Assembly: GCF_003813775.1 (NCBI RefSeq)
Contig: NZ_RPDH01000001.1
Location: 620,001-684,000, forward strand
Length of the DNA: 64,000 bases
DNA from: Chitinophaga lutea
Lineage (GTDB): Bacteria > Bacteroidota > Bacteroidia > Chitinophagales > Chitinophagaceae
Direction of reading: 5' to 3'
Part shown: positions 35,778-43,264 of the stretch, in pieces
Position numbering within the stretch: position 1 is the stretch's first letter
Layout: the number at the start of each line of letters is the position of its first letter
The notes under the pieces: model-generated
Told to the model about the DNA's origin: nothing
Databases searched by the model: none
Seen by the model: the letters and a program-made list of their open reading frames with translations, nothing else
Made by a program: the position numbers and the translations under genes

Positions 35778-35809
35778 CAAAGGTATAGTCTGGGAATGTA
35801 AACACAAAA
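35778..35809 (-). promoter_or_regulatory. Consensus promoter of the sulfite reductase-siroheme operon
   Basis: On the minus strand TTTTG (35809-35805), a 19-bp spacer and TACCTTTG (35785-35778) match the Bacteroidota promoter at every defined base. Transcription should begin near 35772, giving a leader of about 240 nt that contains the leader peptide and attenuator. Confidence 0.85.
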
Positions 35810-35959
35810 CTTTTTTCATAAAAAAACAGGGGGATAAATTAGAAAATATCTAATGGGTGGGCCGGCCCGGCGGGGGCGCCCTGGTGTGGCGGCCGTTGCG
35901 TCGCACTCTTCAGCGGCGGTAGGGGCATGGGCGGAAGCGGGAGGCGTTGAGGCGGTGGC

Positions 35960-36300
35960 AGTTATGCTTCCGGGCGGGCGATGTGGCCGGTGCGGTGGTT
36001 TGGCAGGCGGGGCAATGAGGTTACGGCAGGTATGCCATTGCACCTGGTGAGGTTGTTTGACGGAAGCCCCTGTACTACGACAACCGGCCCGGTGCGAGGT
36101 TTAGCTGGCGGACATTAAGGTAAACCGCTTGTCATTACAACCGATGTACGGTGACAACCAGCGGGTTCGTGGGTTTGCTGGCAAACATTGAGGCTACGGC
36201 AGTTATGCCACCGCACCTCCCATGCACGGTGACCACCGGGCTGGTGTGAAGTTTGGCCCACAAAGGCAACCGCTGTTATGCCCTTGTACCGAAGCCGGTA
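35960..36300. repeat. Intergenic tandem repeat array B (about 74-78 bp units)
   Basis: Degenerate units share CAACCGG/CAACCAG/CCACCGG (near 36081, 36155 and 36233), GGTTTGCTGGC-type words and GGCAGTTATGCC. Spacings are 74 and 78 bp, and a more diverged copy lies near 35985. The array lies between the divergent promoters of the sulfite reductase operon and the HAD phosphatase. The flanking stretch 35820-35960 is GC-rich and shows no gene. An in-frame ATG at 36222 inside the array extends the HAD frame but is not credible as a start. Confidence 0.65.
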
Positions 36301-36370
36301 TCCTGCGGCGGCGTTGCAGGGGCCCTCCTATTCCGTTGAACAGCAGCAGTTACAGTTGCCCCATTTTAGC

Positions 36371-36378
36371 TACCTTTG
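36371..36378 (+). promoter_or_regulatory. -7 promoter element (TACCTTTG) of the HAD phosphatase
   Basis: TACCTTTG matches TAnnTTTG exactly and lies 20 nt before the ATG at 36399. The only nearby TTG is 12 bp upstream, too close. It supports the start at 36399. Confidence 0.5.
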
Positions 36379-36398
36379 CGGCGCAAATAGTAAAAGTT

Positions 36399-37061
36399 AT
36401 GATCAATACGGTGATTTTCGACATGGATGGTCTTTTAATCGACTCGGAGCCGCTGTGGGGCGAAGCCCTCCGCGAAGTGTTCTCTTCGGTGGGCGTCAGC
36501 CTGTCCCCCGAGCTCACATCGCATACTACCGGCCTGAGAACCAAGGAAGTAGTCAGCTACTGGCACGATTACTTCAAATGGGACAGCAAAAGCCCCGAAC
36601 AGGTCACCACCGAGATCATCGATACCGTCACCGGTAAAATACTGCGGGGCGGCCGCGCCATGGAAGGCCTCTCCTACATCCTCGACTATTTCCACGCCCG
36701 GAACTTCAAAATCGGGCTGGCCTCTTCCTCTCCCCGCCGCCTCATCGAGTCGGTATTGCAACATTTATCCATCCGCGACCGGTTTCACGCGGTTACCTCC
36801 GCGGAATTCGAATCCTACGGCAAGCCCCATCCCGCCGTATACCTCGCCTGCGCAAAGGAACTGAACAGCAACCCGCTGGCCTGCCTGGCTTTTGAAGACT
36901 CGGTAACCGGCATGGTAGCCGCCAAAGCCGCGCGCATGAAAGTGGTCGTAGTACCTGAGGCACACCGCCGGCACGACCGCCGCTTCAACCTCGCGGACCT
37001 CCAGCTGGATTCACTGCTGGAATTCGGGGATGTGCAGCTGAAGGAACTGGGCGGTGCATAA
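36399..37061 (+). CDS. hxpB: HAD-family sugar/hexitol phosphatase (HxpB-like)
   Basis: A 220-residue HAD superfamily hydrolase. Motif I is VIFDMDGLLIDSE (nucleophile Asp8, Asp10), motif II the Ser-rich GLASSSPR, a Lys lies in YGKPHPAVY, and motif IV is AFEDSVTGMVAAKAA. The cap is the beta-phosphoglucomutase/YniC type. Family members dephosphorylate 2-deoxyglucose 6-phosphate, hexitol phosphates and similar metabolites. The start at 36399 is chosen because the family begins at the motif I strand and a TACCTTTG element lies 20 bp upstream. Single gene; the substrate is inferred from family only. Confidence 0.85.
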   Translation: MINTVIFDMDGLLIDSEPLWGEALREVFSSVGVSLSPELTSHTTGLRTKEVVSYWHDYFKWDSKSPEQVTTEIIDTVTGKILRGGRAMEGLSYILDYFHARNFKIGLASSSPRRLIESVLQHLSIRDRFHAVTSAEFESYGKPHPAVYLACAKELNSNPLACLAFEDSVTGMVAAKAARMKVVVVPEAHRRHDRRFNLADLQLDSLLEFGDVQLKELGGA

Positions 37062-37190
37062 GGGCTCGCCGGTTACACCGGCAGTCCGGCCGCTATCTTC
37101 ATGTATGTTCTTCTACCAATCAGAAAACATCGAGCCGGTTACGCTGGCAGTTCGACAATTATCTGCCTCTGAATAAAAGGCGCTCAATAA

Positions 37191-37225
37191 CAACAACGGC
37201 TCAAATGATATTTGAGCTGTTGTTG
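37191..37225 (+). terminator. Hairpin after the HAD phosphatase gene
   Basis: CAACAAC-GGCTCAAAT pairs with ATTTGAGC-GTTGTTG (16-bp arms with one mismatch, loop GAT), followed by CTTTAGTT. It lies 130 bp after the stop. The preceding stretch 37070-37190 has two imperfect copies of a GAGCCGGTTAC-type segment. No gene is seen in 37062-37387. Confidence 0.55.
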
Positions 37226-37334
37226 CTTTAGTTAAGATGCGTCCATTTACTTGTGGGCTTAGAACCTGCCCATTCTATTGCCCGGAAAACATCGTTCTTC
37301 TGCAATTGCCTTGCTTTCCGCGGCGGCATCCATA

Positions 37335-37367
37335 AAAAAACGGCACAAACATTCATCTGTGCCGTTT
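37335..37367 (-). terminator. Terminator of the SusC-SusD unit
   Basis: On the minus strand AAACGGCACA and TGTGCCGTTT form a 10-bp stem with a 10-nt loop followed by a T-run, 20 bp after the SusD stop. Confidence 0.88.
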
Positions 37368-37387
37368 CTACTATGATAATGATTGGT

Positions 37388-38926
37388 CTATTTATTCCAC
37401 CACAGCCTCGTCTCGATCTTGTCGTTCCCCTGTGCAGCTACCGCATCCTGGAAGTTTTCAAGGTTAACGGTCTGCTCCTTCTGCGGGTAATACACCCTTG
37501 AAGGAATGCCGTTGCCGGCCAGCGGGATGAACTTCTTCATTTCGGGATCGGTCACGGGGGCAGTGGGCCATACCACGTCGCCCGGTTTCACGAGGAATTT
37601 CGGGAAGCCGGTGCGGCGGATGTCGGCCCAGGCCTCATTCCCCTGCATGTAAAGGGCGAGGTATTTCTGCGACAGCACGGTTTCCTGGCTGGCTACGGGC
37701 AACGCGGCTACATAGACATTTTCAGCGGCGGCATCCACTCCCCATTTCTGGAGAGAAGCGCGTACGCCTTTGATGTATTCGGCCTGGTCCCAGTTTTTGT
37801 ATTCGGATAAGAGGAAACTCACTTCGGCATATTCCATCAGCACTTCGCTGTAATCGGCCGCGTTCACTACGGTGCCGGGCAGGCTGATGTCTTCCGCTTT
37901 GAGGATGGACGCTACGCTCGGGTGCAGGCCGTAGGGCTGCCCTGCGTATTCACCGCGACTGTTAGGCCGTGCGTAAATGCGCAGGCGCGGGTCGGGCGCG
38001 GTAAACGGTCCGGCAGTCCCTTTCAGCACATTGATGAGGATGTGCGATACGGAAAAGTCGCGGCGGTTTTCGGTCACCGTATTGCGATACAGCGGCGCCT
38101 CGTTCGGGGCTTTGGCTTCATATTTCAGCGCGGCGTTTTCCGCGTTGCTGCCGATGAGGCCGCCGGCAATCGCTTCCTGGATATGGGTTTCAGCCAGCTG
38201 CGGCAGTTTGGCGCGTACCCTGATGGCGATGCGCAGGCGCAGGGAGTTGGCGAACTTCTTCCATAAATCGGGCTTGCCTTTGTAAATACCGTCGTAGTTG
38301 CCGAAAGTAACGGCGCTCACGTCAATTTGAGCAGCGGCTTCTTTCAGTTCCTTCAGCAGGTCGGTATAAATTTTTTCCTGCGAGGCGTATTTGGGTTTCA
38401 CCACATCGGGGTTCACCTTCAGCGCCTGGAAATCCGGGTCGGGATTGCCGTAGGAGTTGTAAGGAATGTTCCCGAACGCATCGGTGAGCGAGAGGAAAGC
38501 ATATGTTTTCAGGATGCGGGCGATGGCGATCTGGTTCTCGTTCGGGCCCACGTTGGCGGTTACCCTGGTTTTGGTAGCCGGGTCGGTGTTCAGCCGGATG
38601 ATCTGCTCCAGGTTGTTGAGCGCCTTGTAGGCATTGTCCCAGTAAGTATCCGAATTGCTCCGCGGCAGGTCGTAGCGCGATTCGGTGGTGTACTGGTTCT
38701 GTGAAAAATATTGTGCGAACAGCATCGAGCCGCGGAAGTTACCGGCGGAGCCGCGCGCATTGTCGAGCACCAGTTTCTGTGCAACCGATAAAATGGTGGT
38801 GGTGGGCACGTCTACAGGGCGGTTCGGGTCCGTATTGATTTCGGCGAACTTCTTGTCGCTGCAGGAAACAAGCCCCACGGCGGCCGCTAACGTGAATGTA
38901 TATACTAAAATGAGATGTTTTTTCAT
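37388..38926 (-). CDS. SusD/RagB family nutrient-binding lipoprotein (SusD-like_2)
   Basis: A 512-residue outer-membrane lipoprotein with lipobox GLVSC (Cys22). It has the SusD-type helical solenoid: AEINTDPNRPVDVP after the anchor, then the TPR-like helices (YWDNAYKALNNLEQII, AIARILKTYAFLSLTDAFGNIPY) and a late KYLALYMQGNEAWADIRRTGFP. These segments resemble the SusD-like_2 subgroup (PF12771). It caps the partner SusC barrel and binds substrate at the cell surface. It lies 14 bp after susC in the same unit. No glycoside hydrolase, peptidase or sensor accompanies the pair, so the nutrient is unknown; SusD-like_2 pairs often handle peptides or small organic ligands. Confidence 0.93.
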   Translation of the reverse strand: MKKHLILVYTFTLAAAVGLVSCSDKKFAEINTDPNRPVDVPTTTILSVAQKLVLDNARGSAGNFRGSMLFAQYFSQNQYTTESRYDLPRSNSDTYWDNAYKALNNLEQIIRLNTDPATKTRVTANVGPNENQIAIARILKTYAFLSLTDAFGNIPYNSYGNPDPDFQALKVNPDVVKPKYASQEKIYTDLLKELKEAAAQIDVSAVTFGNYDGIYKGKPDLWKKFANSLRLRIAIRVRAKLPQLAETHIQEAIAGGLIGSNAENAALKYEAKAPNEAPLYRNTVTENRRDFSVSHILINVLKGTAGPFTAPDPRLRIYARPNSRGEYAGQPYGLHPSVASILKAEDISLPGTVVNAADYSEVLMEYAEVSFLLSEYKNWDQAEYIKGVRASLQKWGVDAAAENVYVAALPVASQETVLSQKYLALYMQGNEAWADIRRTGFPKFLVKPGDVVWPTAPVTDPEMKKFIPLAGNGIPSRVYYPQKEQTVNLENFQDAVAAQGNDKIETRLWWNK

Positions 38927-38940
38927 GTCGAATCTATTTA

Positions 38941-41900
38941 TCAGAATTTCACCTGTACGTTCAAACCAAAAGTAGCCGGGATAGGCAGGTTACCACCTTC
39001 CACGCCCTGGATGTTGCCGCCGCTGTTGGTCAGCTCCGGATCGATGTATTTGCTGGCGGTATAAATGTTCCAGAGGTTCCTGCCGTAAGCGGATACCCTT
39101 ACCTGGCGCACCGTCGAAGTCTTACTGAAAGGAATGGTGTAACCGGCGGTCACTTCCCGCAGTTTCACGAATGTGGCATCGAGGATGCTCTGGGAAGTGG
39201 GGCCCGTCGAGAAGCCGTATGCCCAGTCGTATGCGGAAATGCGGGTGGTGTTTTCTTTCACGTTGCTCACGGTGTAAGTACCGTCCGCATTGTACACCAC
39301 GGTGCCGTTCACGCCGCCCAGCACGAGGCCGTTTTCGCGGATGCCGTTTTCGGCGGTGGGTTTCAGCATACCGGTCTGCATCCCTACTTTATAGGTCTGG
39401 GAGAAGAATTTACCACCCACGCGACCGTCTACCAGGAACCCGGCGTCGAATCTTTTATAAGTGAAATGCTGCTGGATGCCGAACTGCCAGTTGGGCAACA
39501 CGCTGCCGATGGGTATCAGCTGCTCCGTGCGGGCGTAGGCGCCGTTGGCGTTGATCACTTTCTGTCCGTCGGGAGCATATACAAAATCATAGCCCATCAG
39601 CTGGCCGTAAGGCTCTCCTTCGCGGGCCACCAGGGTTACGAGCGAACCGGTGGGGTCCGTCAGCGGGAAGGTGGTAACGCCTTCGTTCAGTTCCACCACT
39701 TTGTTACGGTTGGCGGACCAGTTGAGGGTCACGTCCCAGGTGAAGTCCTGCGTCTGTACCGGCGTGCCGTTCAGGCTTACTTCGATACCGCGGTTGTTGA
39801 TCTTGCCGGCGTTGATGTATTTGGATTCATACCCAAAGGCGGTCGACACCGGGATGTTGATGATCTGGTTGCGGCTGTTGTTGTTATACAGCGTCACGTC
39901 GAGGCCAATCCTGTTGGAGAAAGCGCGCAGGCTTACACCGGCTTCAGTGGAGCTGGTGATCTCCGGTTTCAGGTCTTTGTTGGCCAGCACGGAAGGCAGT
40001 TTGTAACCGGGGTTGCCGTTGAATGCCTGGCTGGCTTCATAGGCCTGTTGCAGCTGGTACGGGTCGGTATCGTTACCCACCTGCGCCCAGCTCAGCCGGA
40101 GCTTCAGCAGGTTCAGCCAGCTGCTTTCCTTGAACGGCGCCAGCTCGGACAAAATCAGGCTGGACGATACGGAAGGATAGGCGAATGAATTTTTATCGAG
40201 CGGCAGGGTGCTGCTCCAGTCGTTACGGATGGTACCGTCCACAAACCAGAAGTTTTTATACCCCAGCGACACGCTCCCGAACAGGGAGTAAATGCTCTTG
40301 TGATAGAAGTTGGATTCGTTCAGCACGCTGCCGGCGTTTTTCAGGTTGTAATAACCGGGAATGATCAGACCGCCCTGCGTGATGGCGTTGGACACACGGC
40401 GTTTCTGGTTCATCACGTTACCGCCTGCGTAAGCCGTCAGCGAAATGTTGCTCCAGCGTTTATTGGCGTTGGCCAGGAACTCGTAGTTGAACTCGCTGAA
40501 GTTATTGGCGTACTCGGAGTAGTTGCTCTGGCTGCGGGAATACACCGCAATCCTGTCCTGCTGCTGATAGTTGTACAGGTCGGCGTTCACTTTGGTGCTC
40601 AGTTGCAGCCAGTTGTTCACGTCGTATGCCAGGCCCACATTCCCGTAAAAGCGGTCGCGGTTTTCTTTGAGATAACTTTCGTAGGCAGACCAGTACGGGT
40701 TGTCGATGTACTTGGTGCTGCGCCCGATGGTGGTGTTTTCCCAGCTGTTCCTGTTCCAGGCGCGGGGCGTACCGTCGGGGCGTTTATACTCGCGCAGTTT
40801 GTCGTAATCGATCTGCGTTTGGCCCCACTGGAAGGCTTCGAGCATGATGTTACGGTTGGATGCGCCCGTCCAGGGACGGCCGGTGCTCTGGTTTTTCACG
40901 TAGTTGAAGTTGGCCGTGGCCAGGAAGCGTGAAAAACGGGAAGAGCCGGAGAAGTTGATGGTGTTGCGGTGCAGGCTGGAATTGGGCACCGTGCCGCGCA
41001 CCGTTCTGTTGGTATAAGAAAGGCGGAAGGTCTGGTTTTCACCGCCGCCGCTGATGGATACGTTGTTGGTGGAGGCGATGCCCGTGCGGAAGAACGAGGT
41101 CACATCGTGTTTGGGATATGCCCAGGGCTCCGGTTTCAGATAGGTGTCGGTATATTCCGGATCGAGGTTGTACCAGTGCAGTACCGGCGTGCCGTCGAGT
41201 TTCGGGCCCCAGCTTTCGTCCATGCCGTAGTCGACGATCTTATAGGTCTGCCCGTTGATCACCGCTTCCTGGAATGTGTTGCTTTTACCGCCGCCGTAGA
41301 GTTTCTGGCGTTCGGGGAGGCGCACGATCTTTTCAAACTCGATGCCGGAGTTCACGGTCACGTCGAGCCCTTTGCCGGCGCGGCCTTTTTTAGTGGTGAT
41401 CACGATCACGCCGTTGGCGGCGCGCGTGCCGTACAATGCGGCGGCGGCGGGCCCTTTCAGTACGTTGATGCTTTCAATATCGTCCGGGTTCAGGTCCTGG
41501 ATCATATTGCCTACATCCTTACCGGCAGAACCGTTTACGGTGCTTTTGGTATTGAGGTCCGCGTTGTCGATCGTAATCCCGTCGATCACGAACAGCGGCT
41601 GGTTGTTGCCGGAGATGGAGTTGATGCCGCGCAGCAGCACCCTGCTGGAGCCACCCATGTTACCGCCCGATGAAACCACCTGGAGGCCGGCCACTTTGCC
41701 GGAAAGGGCGCCCAAAGCGTTGGTGGGCCGGGTTTGCAGTTCGGCGCTTTTCACTTCCTGCACCGAATAACCCAGCGCTTTTTTGCTGCGGGAAATGCCG
41801 AGGGCCGTTACGACCACTTCCTGCAGTTGTTTATCGGCAGGCAGCAGCACCACGTTGATGGAGGTCTGCCCGTTGATGTCTACCGATCTGGTTTCCATCC

Positions 41901-42126
41901 CGATGAATGCAAAGGTGAGCAGTGTGGCGGAATCCGGTACGGCGAGGGTGTAGTTGCCCTCTGCGGAGGTAACGGTACCGGTGGCGGTTCCTTTGATGAA
42001 GACAGTAACGCCTGGTAGTGGTTGTCCGCTTTCGGCAGTCACTTTGCCGGTAATTTTCCTGTTTTGCGCATATGTAGTCAGGTTGGCCAGCAGCAAAAGC
42101 AGGGTTAGTTTGTACAAATGTCTCAT
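38941..42126 (-). CDS. SusC/RagA family TonB-linked outer-membrane transporter
   Basis: A 1061-residue TonB-dependent receptor. It has a signal peptide (about 1-20, TTYA) and an N-terminal carboxypeptidase-regulatory-like domain (about 23-95, GKVTAESGQPLPGVTVFIKG). The TonB-box region EVVVTALGISRSKKALGYS comes next, then the plug (GKVAGLQVVSSGGNMGGSS, VLLRGINSISGNNQPLFVIDG) and a 22-strand barrel ending in VKF. It imports a ligand together with the SusD-like lipoprotein encoded 14 bp downstream, using TonB energy. No anti-sigma/ECF pair is adjacent, so regulation is not of the classical FecIR type. A TACCTTCG -7-like element lies about 40 bp before the start. Confidence 0.97.
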   Translation of the reverse strand: MRHLYKLTLLLLLANLTTYAQNRKITGKVTAESGQPLPGVTVFIKGTATGTVTSAEGNYTLAVPDSATLLTFAFIGMETRSVDINGQTSINVVLLPADKQLQEVVVTALGISRSKKALGYSVQEVKSAELQTRPTNALGALSGKVAGLQVVSSGGNMGGSSRVLLRGINSISGNNQPLFVIDGITIDNADLNTKSTVNGSAGKDVGNMIQDLNPDDIESINVLKGPAAAALYGTRAANGVIVITTKKGRAGKGLDVTVNSGIEFEKIVRLPERQKLYGGGKSNTFQEAVINGQTYKIVDYGMDESWGPKLDGTPVLHWYNLDPEYTDTYLKPEPWAYPKHDVTSFFRTGIASTNNVSISGGGENQTFRLSYTNRTVRGTVPNSSLHRNTINFSGSSRFSRFLATANFNYVKNQSTGRPWTGASNRNIMLEAFQWGQTQIDYDKLREYKRPDGTPRAWNRNSWENTTIGRSTKYIDNPYWSAYESYLKENRDRFYGNVGLAYDVNNWLQLSTKVNADLYNYQQQDRIAVYSRSQSNYSEYANNFSEFNYEFLANANKRWSNISLTAYAGGNVMNQKRRVSNAITQGGLIIPGYYNLKNAGSVLNESNFYHKSIYSLFGSVSLGYKNFWFVDGTIRNDWSSTLPLDKNSFAYPSVSSSLILSELAPFKESSWLNLLKLRLSWAQVGNDTDPYQLQQAYEASQAFNGNPGYKLPSVLANKDLKPEITSSTEAGVSLRAFSNRIGLDVTLYNNNSRNQIINIPVSTAFGYESKYINAGKINNRGIEVSLNGTPVQTQDFTWDVTLNWSANRNKVVELNEGVTTFPLTDPTGSLVTLVAREGEPYGQLMGYDFVYAPDGQKVINANGAYARTEQLIPIGSVLPNWQFGIQQHFTYKRFDAGFLVDGRVGGKFFSQTYKVGMQTGMLKPTAENGIRENGLVLGGVNGTVVYNADGTYTVSNVKENTTRISAYDWAYGFSTGPTSQSILDATFVKLREVTAGYTIPFSKTSTVRQVRVSAYGRNLWNIYTASKYIDPELTNSGGNIQGVEGGNLPIPATFGLNVQVKF

Positions 42127-42331
42127 GGTTCGTTTACCCTATTAATTATATAGACTTTATAGGGAGCGAAGGTAGGGCATGTGTTAAAACTATCCTAATA
42201 AATATTATTGATCGGGGTATAAAAGTGATGAAGCGTGTTAGTGGAATGGTGTAAATGCTTAAATTCAGTCCTCTATATTACCTCCCGTGTTGTCCGTCAA
42301 GAGCGTATTACTGACAATTTTAAATCAGGAT

Positions 42332-43066
42332 ATGCAGAAACAACACTTTTTTTTGGATGAAGCCGGCGATCCGACTTTTTATGGCAAAGGGAAAAGGATA
42401 ATTGTAGGACAGCAAGGGGTTTCGACACATTTTATTTTGGGGATGGTTGGTTTTAGAGACGACCTGGCCGCTGTTCGGGCAAAGGTGCTCGAACTTCAAC
42501 GGGAAGTACTTGCCTCTCCATACTTTGGGGGCATCAGTAGCATTGAAAAGAAGAAGCAGCAACATGGTTACTTTTTCCATGCTACCGACGATATCCCTGA
42601 GGTGCGCAAGTTGTTTTTTGACTTTATCAAAAAACAGGACTGCTCTTTCGAAGCGGTGATTGCTACAAAAATTCCCATTGTATTCAATCTCAAACATGGC
42701 AACAATTCCAATGAGTTTTATGCCGAGTTGCTTTCGCACCTGCTGTGTCAGCATATCCCGTCTGAACACAGGCTTGTATTAAATATTGCCAAGCTTGCCG
42801 CCAGTACACGGCATGAAAACCTGATGTCCGGCCTTGAAAAGGCAGTTCGCATGTTCAATACGGAGGCGCCCTTAACAACCGTTTCGCCGGATGTCGTATT
42901 TAATGTACAGGATCAGTTGAGTGAACCATTACTGAACATTGCGGATTATTTGTGCTGGAGTTTACAGCGGGTATATGAAAAGGGAGAGCGAAGGTTCTAT
43001 AATTATATTGCTGACAAATTCCGCTTAAAAATTCATTTGTATGGCGATGGTACGAGGAAGGCATAG
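42332..43066 (+). CDS. DUF3800 domain protein, AT-rich accessory gene
   Basis: A 244-residue protein starting MQKQHFFLDEAGDPTFYGKG. The FLDEAGD motif with its acidic residues marks DUF3800 (PF12686), thought to have an RNase H-like fold and often found in mobile or defence-linked settings. Further acidic residues lie in NIADYLCW near the C-terminus. The ATG at 42332 is chosen over 42287 because the family begins just before the motif. Its base composition is clearly lower in GC than its neighbours (sampled 60-bp stretches 32-48%), suggesting recent acquisition. It stands alone between a SusC operon and rpsA; no mobile-element boundary is visible. Confidence 0.8.
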   Translation: MQKQHFFLDEAGDPTFYGKGKRIIVGQQGVSTHFILGMVGFRDDLAAVRAKVLELQREVLASPYFGGISSIEKKKQQHGYFFHATDDIPEVRKLFFDFIKKQDCSFEAVIATKIPIVFNLKHGNNSNEFYAELLSHLLCQHIPSEHRLVLNIAKLAASTRHENLMSGLEKAVRMFNTEAPLTTVSPDVVFNVQDQLSEPLLNIADYLCWSLQRVYEKGERRFYNYIADKFRLKIHLYGDGTRKA

Positions 43067-43208
43067 CAACAGTGGGGCCGGAGGAAATGGACACTATGAG
43101 GCATAAAAAAAGCCCATTGTCAACCTAAGCAGGATTGGCCTGCGACGTTCTTGGAACGACTTTCAATTGCAACAGACTATAACAAATTTACAAAAACTAT
43201 CCGAATAA

Positions 43209-43241
43209 AAAAGTCCCCCGGCTCAACACCGGGGGACTTTT
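43209..43241 (-). terminator. Intrinsic terminator of rpsA
   Basis: A 13-bp perfect stem AAAAGTCCCCCGG/CCGGGGGACTTTT with a 7-nt loop, followed on the minus strand by a T-run. It lies 23 bp after the rpsA stop. It may also stop readthrough from the DUF3800 gene. Confidence 0.92.
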
Positions 43242-43264
43242 ATCTTTTAAAACAATCAGGTCAA

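Noticed and set aside
36222..36398. Extended N-terminus of the HAD phosphatase
   Set aside because: The extra 59 residues fall in repeat array B and upstream of the TACCTTTG promoter element, and do not resemble HAD proteins.
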